The notes under the pieces were generated by a model. The model was not told where the DNA came from. It saw nothing but the letters and a program-made list of their open reading frames with translations, and searched no databases. The position numbers and the translations under genes are program-made. From NCBI RefSeq assembly GCF_005146945.1, contig NZ_SWMS01000034.1, forward strand, positions 1 to 54,647: 54,647 bases of DNA, given 5' to 3'. Source of the DNA: Prauserella endophytica (GTDB taxonomy: Bacteria; Actinomycetota; Actinomycetes; Mycobacteriales; Pseudonocardiaceae). Of the stretch, positions 16,707 through 25,158 are shown one piece after another; the first letter of the stretch is position 1; each line of letters opens with the position of its first letter.

Positions 16707-17660
16707 CGGCAGTTCGGCGGCGAACGGGTCTCCACTGGCGAACGCGAGGGACGCGAGGGTGCCCAGCCCGCTGTCGCCCTGGCTGCCGAGCAGAACTCGA
16801 CCGCCGTGCGCGCGCACCACCGCGGCGATGTCGGTGGACTGCGTGATCCCGGTTCGCGCCACCTTGATGCTGATCCAGCACGCCGTCCCGTCCTCCAAAG
16901 AGCGGGTCACGTCCGCCAGCGTGGGAACCGTTTCGTCCGCCAGCACGGGGACCGGCGCACGAGAAGCGACCCGGCTGCGACCGCGCCGGTCATCCGCGCG
17001 TGTGGGCTCCTCCGCCCAGGCAATGCCGTACTCGGCCACCATCGGCAGCACGGCTGCGAGCGCCTCCTCCGCCCGGTACGCGCAGTTGGCATCCACGTAC
17101 AGCAACGCCTCGTCGCCGAGTGCGGCGCGGACGGCCCCAACCAGCCGCACATCGGCCGCCGGTTCATAACCCACCTTGATCTTGAACGCGGTGATCCCGT
17201 ACTTCTCCCGCATCCGCACCGCCTCGTCCGCCACGGCCTCGGGCGCGCCGTGGCCCAGCATGTGGGTCACCCGGAGCGGACACCGGGTGCCGCCGAGCAG
17301 GCGGAACAGGGGCTGCTCCAACAGCCGCGCTCGAAGATCGTGCAGCGCGAGGTCAAGTGACGCCTTCGCCGTGTTGTTGGCCGGAATCCGGTCGATCGAG
17401 GGCGCGAGGGCGCGCACAGCGAACGGATCCGTGCCCACGAGCACGGGCGCGAACCACTCGCGCACCGCGTGCACGATCGAGGCGAGCGACTCGCCATAGA
17501 ACATCGGCCGGGCGGGCGCCTCGGCCACACCACACACGCCACTGTCATCACGGACCCGGATCAGCACGTGCTCGGCGGCGTGAATGTCGCCCGCCGCCAT
17601 CCGTAGCGGTTGGTGGTAGGGCAGTCGAAACGGGATCGCGTCGACAGCGACAACGGTCAT
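16707..17660 (-). pseudogene. Truncated enolase-superfamily (muconate cycloisomerase/dipeptide epimerase-like) gene
   Basis: From the ATG at 17660 (MTVVAVDAIPFRLPY) the frame encodes the capping domain and most of the barrel: FKIKVGY (catalytic KxK), VDAN (metal Asp), AEEPT (metal Glu), LADET (metal Asp) and ISIKVARTG (second Lys). After FAAELPG (about 16707) the homology stops and the frame runs on to 16452 as Ser/Arg-rich nonsense that overlaps an aspartase fragment in another frame. About 70 C-terminal residues, including the last barrel strands, are lost. It belongs to the mandelate racemase/MLE group; exact substrate unknown. The upstream LysR gene was probably its regulator. Confidence 0.75.
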
Positions 17661-17736
17661 GGGTGCGGTCCTAACTGGATGAGGGCAGGGCAACATGGCC
17701 CGCGCGCAGGCGCGTGCCGGAAGGAGAACTTCGGGT

Positions 17737-18645
17737 CTACTCGGGAGCGGCGCGAGAATGATCCGTGAACCGTTCTCGCAGGAACTGGAGGAAGCCGTCG
17801 AGCACCGGCGAGCGATGATCCGGATGCCATGCGGCGGCGAGATCGATCGTGGGAGCGGGATCGGCGAGCGGCCGGTACACGACGCCGCTCATGCTGAGCC
17901 CGGTCGTGGGCTCGGGCACGAGCGCGACACCGACCTCCGCGGCGACGAGACACATCAGCGTGTACGTCTCCGTGGCCTCCTGCACGACCTTCGGGGTGAA
18001 CCCGGCATCACTGCAGGCAGACAGGAACCGCTCGATGACCCCGGAGGTGAACCGGCCCGGGTACATGACGAAGTCCTCGTCGGCAAGTTCAGCGATGTCG
18101 ATGGTGCCCCGGCCCGCCAGCGGATGCGCGGCCGGCAACGCCGCGACGAAAGGGTCCGACCGCAGCGTCATCGTGGCCAGTTCCGACTCGCGAATCGGAG
18201 GCCGCAGGAAACCAATGTCCAACGAGTCATTGAGCAGGCCGGCGACCTGGTACTGACTGATCATCTCGCCGGCGAGCTCGAGGGCCACCAGCGGATGGCG
18301 GCGCCGGTAGTCGCGGGCGACGAGCGGCAGCAGTTTGTACGTCGCCGAGCCCGTGAACCCGATGGCCAGGCGACCGGTCAGGCCCTCGTGGGCATGCCGC
18401 GCCATCCGCCTGCCCCGTTCGACATCCTCGATGATGCGCCGCGCCTCGGGCAAGAACGCAAGCCCGGCCGGCGTCAGCTCGACATGCCGCGTGGACCGGT
18501 CGAACAACCGCACGCCGAGATCCCGCTCCAACTGCTGGATCTGCTGACTCAACGGCGAGCTCGCCATGCTCAACCGCGCCGCGGCACGCGTGAAGCTGAG
18601 CTCCTCCGCTACAGCGATGAACGCCGTGACAAACCTCAGCTCCAC
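17737..18645 (-). CDS. LysR-family transcriptional regulator
   Basis: 302 residues. The N-terminal winged helix is clear (ELSFTRAAARLSMASSPLSQ, then QLERDLGVRLFDR), followed by a two-lobe effector domain with CatR/BenM-like spacing. I chose GTG at 18645 because GGAGGTGAG precedes it and VELRFVTAF matches the usual first residues of the family; ATG at 18672 would place the ribosome-binding site inside the gene. It is codirectional with the broken enolase-family gene 76 bases downstream. Regulators of this branch often control cycloisomerase operons, so it may be orphaned. Confidence 0.9.
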   Translation of the reverse strand: MELRFVTAFIAVAEELSFTRAAARLSMASSPLSQQIQQLERDLGVRLFDRSTRHVELTPAGLAFLPEARRIIEDVERGRRMARHAHEGLTGRLAIGFTGSATYKLLPLVARDYRRRHPLVALELAGEMISQYQVAGLLNDSLDIGFLRPPIRESELATMTLRSDPFVAALPAAHPLAGRGTIDIAELADEDFVMYPGRFTSGVIERFLSACSDAGFTPKVVQEATETYTLMCLVAAEVGVALVPEPTTGLSMSGVVYRPLADPAPTIDLAAAWHPDHRSPVLDGFLQFLRERFTDHSRAAPE

Positions 18646-18730
18646 GTCCTCACCTCCACTGCCCGGCTCCATCAGTGGGGACCACCGTAAGCAGGTCGAT
18701 TGCGCATGTGAAGAACGTATCGGGTCTCGA

Positions 18731-18871
18731 TTATCCTGAAATGCGTCCTAATACGGCTACCGTCGACGCCCATAGCCTTCCGGCGCGGTTGGCAGACTCG
18801 GGTACCTCCTTCACCAGGAAGTACGCGGACGACAGTCCGATGGCCTCGGCACCGATGACGACAACGTCCAT
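18731..18871 (-). pseudogene. 46-codon stub of a DadA-like FAD oxidoreductase
   Basis: Starts MDVVVIGAEAIGLSSAYFLV, the FAD-binding Rossmann strand of D-amino-acid dehydrogenase-type oxidoreductases, then loses homology after VKE and stops at 18731-18733. The middle Gly of the GxGxxG motif is replaced by Glu. It begins nine bases after the ornithine cyclodeaminase stop, so the two formed an operon before the oxidoreductase was deleted. Confidence 0.65.
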
Positions 18872-18880
18872 ACCGGCCAC

Positions 18881-19876
18881 TCAGCCCAGATCGATCCGGG
18901 TCCCGGCGGCGACAACCTCGGCCCGCTCCAGTAGGAGCCAAGCGACCGCCGCATCCTGCACCCCGACCCCCACGCTGTTGTAGAAGACGACATCAGTGTC
19001 GGCGGAGCGCGCGGATGCCTTGCCGAGCACGACGTCGCCGAGATTGATGAGCTCGTCCTCACGCAGCACACCGGTCCCCAGTGCGTGAACGATCGGCCCA
19101 GCCTGCCGCACCGCGGTCTCCGCGTGGTCGACTACGACGCTCGTCGCGCGCCGCAGCAGGTCGTCGCCCACCTCGCGACGGTCGGGCGCGAATGATCCCA
19201 CGCCCAGGACGGTCGCCCCCGGCGCCAGCCATTCGGCGCGCAGCACGGGCTCGCGGCTCGTGGTGCAAGTGACCACGATGTCCGCACCGGAGACCGCAGC
19301 CTCCGCCGTCGCCACAGGGGTGACCGTGCTGCTCAGCTCGCCGGACAGCGCCCCCGCGGCGCACTCCCGATTCTCCTGGTTCGGGGACCACAGCAGCACG
19401 TCGGAAAGACCGAGGTGGCCGGTCAGCGCGCGGATGTGCGCGCGGCCCTGGGTACCGGAACCCAGCACGGCGGCCCGGGTCGCTCCCGGGCGCGCGAGCT
19501 CCTGCGCGGCCAGTGTGGTGGCCGCCGCGGTCCGCGCCGTCGTGATGCCCTCTCCGTCAACAAGGGCTCGCGGCCGGCCGGTGGCGGGGTCGAGGACCAG
19601 CACGGTTGCGGAGACACTGGGCAGCCCGCGGGCCCGGTTGCCGGGGTTGACGCTGCCGAACTTGGCCACCGCCCCGGCCTCCGGCGACAGCCGCGAGGCG
19701 TAACAGAAGGCCACCGATTTCTCCGCGCCAGGCAGCAGCAGACGTGGCGCCAGGTCAGCTGTCCCCCCGGCCAGTGCCGCAAAGGCGGTGCGCTGGCTAC
19801 GCACCACGGCGTCGAGGTCGAGCAGTCTCTCGACGTCCGCACGGGTGAGGACCAGAAGTCGGTTGTCGGCCGTCAT
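18881..19876 (-). CDS. Ornithine cyclodeaminase/mu-crystallin family protein
   Basis: 331 residues with the family fold: an N-terminal domain (VLTRADVERLLDLDAVVRSQ), RGLPSVSATVLVLDPATG, and a Rossmann motif VLGSGTQGRAH for NAD(P). Members include ornithine cyclodeaminase, alanine dehydrogenase, and ketimine or proline-forming reductases; the sequence does not settle which. It is divergent from the DUF917 gene with a 145-base gap, and its former partner was an FAD oxidoreductase, as in amino-acid or imino-acid catabolism. The start at 19876 was chosen by family alignment; no strong ribosome-binding site is visible. Confidence 0.85.
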   Translation of the reverse strand: MTADNRLLVLTRADVERLLDLDAVVRSQRTAFAALAGGTADLAPRLLLPGAEKSVAFCYASRLSPEAGAVAKFGSVNPGNRARGLPSVSATVLVLDPATGRPRALVDGEGITTARTAAATTLAAQELARPGATRAAVLGSGTQGRAHIRALTGHLGLSDVLLWSPNQENRECAAGALSGELSSTVTPVATAEAAVSGADIVVTCTTSREPVLRAEWLAPGATVLGVGSFAPDRREVGDDLLRRATSVVVDHAETAVRQAGPIVHALGTGVLREDELINLGDVVLGKASARSADTDVVFYNSVGVGVQDAAVAWLLLERAEVVAAGTRIDLG

Positions 19877-19974
19877 GAACTCGTAGAGTGCACCACTCCG
19901 GGCCGCTCCGCACTGGGCTGGATGCCCAACGTGCTGTCGTCGATTGGGCCTCCAGCACACGTCGTGCGCGGGGG

Positions 19975-19991
19975 CGGGACATAGCGTCCCG
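19975..19991. promoter_or_regulatory. Short palindrome ahead of the DUF917 operon
   Basis: CGGGAC-ATAGC-GTCCCG, six perfect pairs, about 30 bases before the DUF917 start and inside the divergent gap with the cyclodeaminase gene. Operator or leader hairpin; short enough to be chance. Confidence 0.3.
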
Positions 19992-20021
19992 GGATCCAGC
20001 GCTTCCCGTGAGGAGGATCGG

Positions 20022-21098
20022 ATGCGCCTGCTGACTGTCGACGACATCGACGAGCTGACCCTGGGGGCCACGCTGCTGGGCACCGGCGGTGGCGGAGATC
20101 CCTACATCGCGCGGCTCATGGCCCGCCAGGCGATCGAGGACCACGGCCCCGTGACCGTGGTCGACGCGGCCGAGCTCCCACCCGACGGCCGCGTGCTGAC
20201 CGTCGCGGTGATCGGCGCGCCGACCGTGATCCTGGAGAAGGTGCCGGCCGGAGCCGAGTTCGTCGGCGCCGTCACGGCGCTGTCCAGTTTCATCGGCGAG
20301 AAGCCGGTGGCGATCATGCCGATCGAGGTCGGTGGCATGAACACGCTCATCCCGCTCGCGGTTGCCGCCGAGCTGGGCCTGCCGATCGTCGACGCCGATT
20401 CGATGCGCCGCGCCTTCCCACAGCTGGAGATGACCGTCTTCACCCTGGCAGGTGTGCCCGCCGGGCCGATGAGCATGGCGGATGAGAAGGGCAACGTCGT
20501 CGTCTTCTCCACGACGACCAACCAGGTCTCGGAGAAACTTGCCCGCGGTACGGCGATCATGCTCGGGCTGGCTAACGCGATCTCCTGCTACCCGCTGACC
20601 GCGGGCCAGATCATCGAGCACGGCATTCGCGGATCGATGACCTACTGCACCGAACTGGGCAAACGCCTGGCGGCCGTGCAGCGCGGTGAGGCCGGTGCCT
20701 ACGACGAGTTCCTGTCCTTCGCCCAGGCGAGAAAATACTTCTCCGGCAAGATCGTCGATCTCGACCGGCACACCACCGACGGGTTCGCCAAGGGCACCGT
20801 GATGATCGAGCATTTCGATGACCCCGGCCGGACGATGCGGGTGGAGATCCAGAACGAGTTCCTGATCGCGTTCGACGGCGACCGCCCGGTGATCACCTCA
20901 CCCGACCTGGTTTGCCTGCTGGACCACGAGAACGCCCAGCCGATCACCACCGAGATGCTCGCCTACGGCCAGCGCGTCGACGTGATCGGCCTGCCCTGTG
21001 CGCCCGAGTGGCACCGCGAAGGGTTCCTGGACATCGTGGGACCCCAGGCCTTCGGTTACGACGTCGACTACGTGCCCCTGGGAGGTGGCCAGCCGTGA
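20022..21098 (+). CDS. DUF917 family protein (S-methyl-thiohydantoin desulfurase-like)
   Basis: 358 residues covering the whole DUF917 family. The N-terminal GATLLGTGGGGDPYIARLMA (about 12-31) and PIEVGGMNTLIPLAVAAELG followed by VDADSMRRAFPQLEMT are the conserved blocks. From memory, recent family naming links it to S-methyl thiohydantoin desulfurase, which would suit the hydantoin theme here; unchecked. A GAGGAGGAT site precedes ATG 20022, and the stop overlaps the GTG of the HyuA-like gene, so the two are made together, probably as a complex. It heads a four-gene operon. Compare the degenerate paralogue at 31508. Confidence 0.85.
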   Translation: MRLLTVDDIDELTLGATLLGTGGGGDPYIARLMARQAIEDHGPVTVVDAAELPPDGRVLTVAVIGAPTVILEKVPAGAEFVGAVTALSSFIGEKPVAIMPIEVGGMNTLIPLAVAAELGLPIVDADSMRRAFPQLEMTVFTLAGVPAGPMSMADEKGNVVVFSTTTNQVSEKLARGTAIMLGLANAISCYPLTAGQIIEHGIRGSMTYCTELGKRLAAVQRGEAGAYDEFLSFAQARKYFSGKIVDLDRHTTDGFAKGTVMIEHFDDPGRTMRVEIQNEFLIAFDGDRPVITSPDLVCLLDHENAQPITTEMLAYGQRVDVIGLPCAPEWHREGFLDIVGPQAFGYDVDYVPLGGGQP

Positions 21099-22648
21099 GC
21101 ACTCTGCGCATCGGAATCGACGTCGGCGGGACCAACACCGACGCCGTCGTGGTCGACGGGCCCGGTACGGTGGTCGCGTCGACGAAGGCCGCGACGACAC
21201 CGGATCCCTTCGACGGGATCACCTCGGCCCTGGAGCAGGTGATCGCCGGCGTCGACGTCCGCAGGATCACCAGGGCCATGCTGGGCACGACCCATCCCGC
21301 CAACGCCATCATCCAGCGCCGTGAACTCGGCCGGGTCGGTGTGATCCGGCTGGCCGCGCCGTCGTCGCTGGCGGTGCGGCCGGGTGCCGCCTGGCCGAAG
21401 GAACTGCACGAGACCGTGATCGGCCCGTCCGCGATCGTCGGTGGCGGATTCGAGTACGACGGCACGGAGATCGCGCCGCTGGACGTCGAGGCCGTCGCGA
21501 AGTTCGCGGCGCAGTGTGCGGGGCAAGTTTCGGCTATCGCCGTATCCAGCCCGTTCGCCCCCGCCAGCAACGAGCACGAACTGCGGGCGGCTGAGCTTCT
21601 CGCGGCCGAGCTCGGCCCGGACTTCCCGGTCTCGCTGAGCCACCAGGTCGGCTCCCTCGGGCTGCTGGAGCGGGAGAACGCCACGATCCTCAACGCCGCC
21701 CTCCTCGGGGTTGCCCGCCGGGTCGTCAACGGGTTCCACTCCGCCCTGACCGGACACGGCATCGAGGTGGACTCCTATCTGACCCAGAACGACGGAACGC
21801 TGATGACGGCGAACGAGGCCGTGCGCTTCCCGATTCTGACCGTGGGCTCCGGGCCGACGAACTCGATGCGCGGCGCGTGTGCGCTGGCCGGGCTGTCCGA
21901 CGCACTGGTGATCGACGTGGGCGGAACGTCGGCGGACGTGGGCATCCTGGTGGACGGATTCCCTCGGGAATCCTCCGCGGCCGTCGAGGTGGGCGGCGTG
22001 CGCACGAACTTCCGGATGCCAGACCTGATCTCGATCGGTCTGGGCGGCGGAACCACGGTGCAGGGCAGCGGTCCCGACGTCCAAGTCGGCCCAGCCTCGG
22101 TCGGCTACCGCGTGGTCTCCGATGCGCTCGTCCGTGGCGGTTCCACGCTGACCCTGTCCGACATCTCGGTGCGGGCGGGACGGCTGCACGGGTTCGGTGA
22201 TCCCGCCCTGGTATCCGGTACGGACGAGGCCACTGTGGACGCCGCGCTGGCGTGGACCGACCAGCAGATCCAGATCATGTCGGAGCGGATGAAAGCCAGC
22301 CGTGCCGCGATGCCGCTGATCGCGGTCGGTGGAGGGTCACATCTGGTGCCGGATACCGTTCCAGGGGTGTCGGAGGTGATCCGGCCCGCCAACCATGCCG
22401 TGGCCAACGCTTTCGGGGCTGCCATCGCCGAGGCTTCGGGTGCGGTCGACCGGGTGTACCGGTACGAGCCACGCGGCCGTGAGTCCTGTGTGGAGGACGC
22501 CGTGCGGTTGGCGACCGAGGCCGCGGTCCGCGCCGGCGCCCACGCCAAGCGGGTGCGGATCACCTCGGTAGTGGAGGTCCCGCTGTCCTACCTGCCGGGC
22601 AAGGCCTGCCGCGTGCAGGTCAAGGCCGCCGGTCCGTTGGGGGCGTGA
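21095..22648 (+). CDS. Hydantoinase/oxoprolinase A-like protein, short form
   Basis: 517 residues, against about 680 for the HyuA at 25159. The first ATP/phosphate motif IGIDVGGTNTDAVVVD (about residues 6-21) and the second IDVGGTSADVGIL are both intact, so it belongs to the ASKHA-fold ATP-dependent hydantoinases. HQVGSLGLLERENATILNAA is also conserved. It lacks the C-terminal extension of classical HyuA, and no HyuB is encoded in this operon; its constant partner is DUF917 (GTGA overlap, ribosome-binding site GGGAGGTGG). Predicted ATP-dependent opening of a hydantoin-, lactam- or thiohydantoin-like ring; substrate unknown. Confidence 0.88.
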   Translation: MSTLRIGIDVGGTNTDAVVVDGPGTVVASTKAATTPDPFDGITSALEQVIAGVDVRRITRAMLGTTHPANAIIQRRELGRVGVIRLAAPSSLAVRPGAAWPKELHETVIGPSAIVGGGFEYDGTEIAPLDVEAVAKFAAQCAGQVSAIAVSSPFAPASNEHELRAAELLAAELGPDFPVSLSHQVGSLGLLERENATILNAALLGVARRVVNGFHSALTGHGIEVDSYLTQNDGTLMTANEAVRFPILTVGSGPTNSMRGACALAGLSDALVIDVGGTSADVGILVDGFPRESSAAVEVGGVRTNFRMPDLISIGLGGGTTVQGSGPDVQVGPASVGYRVVSDALVRGGSTLTLSDISVRAGRLHGFGDPALVSGTDEATVDAALAWTDQQIQIMSERMKASRAAMPLIAVGGGSHLVPDTVPGVSEVIRPANHAVANAFGAAIAEASGAVDRVYRYEPRGRESCVEDAVRLATEAAVRAGAHAKRVRITSVVEVPLSYLPGKACRVQVKAAGPLGA

Positions 22649-22649
22649 G

Positions 22650-23036
22650 ATGACCGATCCGGAGCGGGTCTACCTCGCCTACAACGACGCCGAGAACAAC
22701 CACGACGCCGAGACCGCCGCGGCGCTGCTCGCCCCGCACCTCACCGTCGAGGTCAATGGCCGGCCGGCGCTGTCCTCACCCGACGACGACCGCGCGGCCA
22801 ACGCCGAACTGCTGCGCCGGTACCCCGACTATCGCCGCGAGGTCGTCGACGTCATGGTCAGCGGTGACCGCGGGACGATCCGGTGGCGGATGTGCGGCAC
22901 GCCGGTGGATCCGGATGTGGAGCCCCTTGACGTCCAGGGTTGTTCGGTCGTAACGGTGCGGGAAGGACGCATCGCGCAGGCGTTCCTCTACTACAACGGT
23001 GCTGCACTGAACTCGGTGCTGGGAGCGGTTTCATGA
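22650..23036 (+). CDS. SnoaL/NTF2-like small protein
   Basis: 128 residues with the cone-shaped alpha+beta NTF2/SnoaL pattern: an N-terminal helix (VYLAYNDAENNHDAETAAAL), then LLAPHLTVEVNG, and C-terminal strands ending REGRIAQAFLYYNGAAL. Members include ketosteroid isomerase, polyketide cyclases and binding proteins without catalysis. No catalytic residue can be assigned safely. It starts one base after the HyuA-like stop, and its own stop overlaps the dipeptidase ATG, so it is a fixed part of the operon. Confidence 0.8.
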   Translation: MTDPERVYLAYNDAENNHDAETAAALLAPHLTVEVNGRPALSSPDDDRAANAELLRRYPDYRREVVDVMVSGDRGTIRWRMCGTPVDPDVEPLDVQGCSVVTVREGRIAQAFLYYNGAALNSVLGAVS

Positions 23037-24025
23037 TCCCGATGGCGGACTGCCACGACGATCTGCTCATGGCGGTGCGGCACCTGCGGGAACGTGGGCA
23101 CAGGGACCCGTTCGGTGACTTCTGGTTGCCGCAGTTGCGCGAGGGTGGCGTCGTCCTGCAGGTCCTGCCGGTGTACACCGAGGAGCAGTTCGTGGGCGAG
23201 GGCGCGCTGCGCCGCGCGCTGCTGCTGCTCGAGGAAGCCCGGCAGCTAGCCGAGGTGCACAGCGCGGAAGTGTCCATTGTGGAGACGTCCGAAGAGTTGT
23301 CCCGCACGCTCGAACAAGGGCGTATCGCGCTGCTGCTGGCGATCGAAGGTGCCGAGCCGGTCGGCAACGACCTGGCGATGCTCGATGTCTTCTGGCGGGC
23401 CGGGGTGCGGATGGCGTCGCTGACGTGGAACCGCCGGACCATGCTGGCCGACGGGGTCGGCGAACAGGACACGGGAGGCAGGCTGACCGCACTCGGGGTG
23501 GATGCGGTGGCCGAGATGGAGCGGCTCGGTGTGGTGCTGGACGTGAGCCACCTGTCGATGGCGGGATTCTGGCACGTCGCCGAGGTCGCGCGGCGACCCT
23601 TCGTCGCGTCGCACTCCTCGTGCCGCGCGCTGCAGGCCCACCCGCGCAACCTTACCGATGACCAGATTCGCGCGATCGCCGCGTCGGGCGGGTTCGTCGG
23701 GATCAACGCGTTCGGGCCGTTCCTGTACGACCAGCCGGAGCTCCGGCACTACGTCGACCATGCCGCACACGCTGTCGAGCTCGTCGGAGCCGGACACGTC
23801 GCGCTGGGCCCGGATTTCATGGACGACGTCGCCAGGACCGTCGACCCGATCCTGCAAGGTGCGCTGGTGGATGTCGCCGCGCTGCCGGTGGTCAAGGACC
23901 TGCGGCGGCCGGCGGATCTCGCTAAGCTCGGGCCGTTGCTGATGGACCGGTTGGGGAAGCGCGACGCCCTTGCCGTGGCCGCCGGCACGCTGATCGACTT
24001 TCTCGGCCGGGCGCTGCCCCGGTAG
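23033..24025 (+). CDS. M19 family (renal/membrane dipeptidase-like) metallopeptidase
   Basis: 330 residues. Zinc ligands expected for family M19 are visible: HxD near the N-terminus (MADCHDDLL, H8 and D10), the bridging Glu in LAIEGAEP, His in LDVSHLSM and in VASHSSCRAL, and the Asp in ALGPDFMDD. Such enzymes cleave dipeptides, often with a D or dehydro residue at the second position. No signal peptide, so cytoplasmic. In this operon it would hydrolyse an N-carbamoyl or dipeptide-like product after ring opening (inference). Start overlaps the preceding stop (ATGA). Confidence 0.9.
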   Translation: MIPMADCHDDLLMAVRHLRERGHRDPFGDFWLPQLREGGVVLQVLPVYTEEQFVGEGALRRALLLLEEARQLAEVHSAEVSIVETSEELSRTLEQGRIALLLAIEGAEPVGNDLAMLDVFWRAGVRMASLTWNRRTMLADGVGEQDTGGRLTALGVDAVAEMERLGVVLDVSHLSMAGFWHVAEVARRPFVASHSSCRALQAHPRNLTDDQIRAIAASGGFVGINAFGPFLYDQPELRHYVDHAAHAVELVGAGHVALGPDFMDDVARTVDPILQGALVDVAALPVVKDLRRPADLAKLGPLLMDRLGKRDALAVAAGTLIDFLGRALPR

Positions 24026-24082
24026 GTGGACGCGGAGGGCGCGATCGGCCGATGACTCCGCCGTCCTGGCTGTGCGGGGACA

Positions 24083-24254
24083 TCAGCCGTCAGCCTGGCC
24101 TTTCTCCGGGATCAGCTTCAGCAGGCCATACCCGCCATCAGCAACATCAGCGCGGCGAGCACCATCCAGCCCGCGCTGCCACCGGTCGAGGCCAGCGTCC
24201 CGGCCGAGTTCGTGCGGCCGCCGCTGTGGCTCCTTTTCCGTACATGATCTTCAC
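24083..24254 (-). pseudogene. Frameshifted small membrane-anchor protein
   Basis: Reads KIMYGKGAT in one frame, LASTGGSAGWMVLAALMLLM in a second and LLKLIPEKGQADG in a third, ending at 24083. The composite looks like a short protein with an LPxTG-like (LASTG) C-terminal membrane anchor. Two frameshifts make it inactive. It follows the decayed glycosyltransferase gene. Confidence 0.45.
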
Positions 24255-24286
24255 CTGCCGTCGTCGATCGGGCGGTTGACGTGATG

Positions 24287-25060
24287 TCATTGGGCGTAGC
24301 GGCGGAACAACTGTCCCGCCGGTCCGGCGAGATAGACGCCGAGACGGGAGAAGTCGTAGAAGTCTCGGGCAGGAACAGCAACGTGAGCAGGATTCCCGCC
24401 ACCCGGCAGCGCGGACGGTCACGATCCTGTCGATGTCAAACAGGATTGTTCCCACGCCGATCCAGAACGGGCGGAACTCCAGCTGTCGTCCCACACCAGC
24501 ATTGACAGGACCAGCAGCAGGCAATACCCCACGTCGATCAGGAAGCCGAAGACCCCCCACAGCTGCTGCAACAGGTACGGAACCGTGATCCTGCTCAGTC
24601 CGTAGGACCACAGGTGGTCCAGCCCCCCGTTGCCGGCGCACGCGCTGCCGCCACAGGTCACGCCACATCGGCATCAGCTCGGTGGTGGTCGCACACGCCG
24701 ACGGTGAGACACATCGGTATCCCAGCGTCAGGCAGGCGAGCGTGCTCGCCATGTCCTCAGTCAACGCGCCGCGGTGGTAGACATCGCCACCTCGGCCCGG
24801 GAGCGGACCGCCTCGCGTCCCGGAAACCTGGCGCAGCACGGAACCCGGAACATCGTCGAGGCCCCGGTCAGCACCCACACGCCACTTTTGCGACGACAGA
24901 TTCCCGCGCGTAGCGGACGTACTCGTTGCGCTGGAGCTGATAGATCAGCCCCTGGGCCCCTTCGCCGTGGAAGCTGCCGCCCACCGCGCCGACCCTGGCG
25001 TTCTCCTCCCATGTGGTCGAGCGAGCGTCTCCGTATCCGGTGGCTCGGCGGTGCGCTGAG
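24287..25060 (-). pseudogene. Glycosyltransferase family 2 gene, C-terminal part with many frameshifts
   Basis: Pieces of one GT2 (BcsA/PgaC-like polysaccharide synthase) are read in order on the minus strand in alternating frames: NARVGAVGGSFHGEGAQGLI, RNEYVRYARE; RKSGVWVLTGASTMFRVP; DVYHRGALTEDMASTLACLT and MWRDLWRQRVRRQRGA; then GLSRITVPYLLQQLWGVFGF and VGYCLLLVLSMLVW; PFWIGVGTILFDIDRIVTVR; and SRLGVYLAGPAGQLFRRYAQ before a stop at 24287. The ED and Q-x-x-R-W-like (QRVRRQRG) motifs of processive synthases are recognisable. At least five frame changes show long neglect. The N-terminal half is missing, cut near the start of the hyuA region. Confidence 0.75.
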
Positions 25061-25158
25061 CACACGCCGCTCCGCATCTGGTGTTCGCGCTGCACATCAA
25101 TGCGGCACACCGGGGTCCTACCGTGCCGCCCACGTCTGTTGCTGAGAGGAGCTCGCTG

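Noticed and set aside
18801-18825. Third match to the GGTACCTCC palindrome arm
   Set aside because: It lies inside the coding remnant of the FAD oxidoreductase, where the bases are explained by the codons for the VKEVP stretch, and the second arm pairs poorly.
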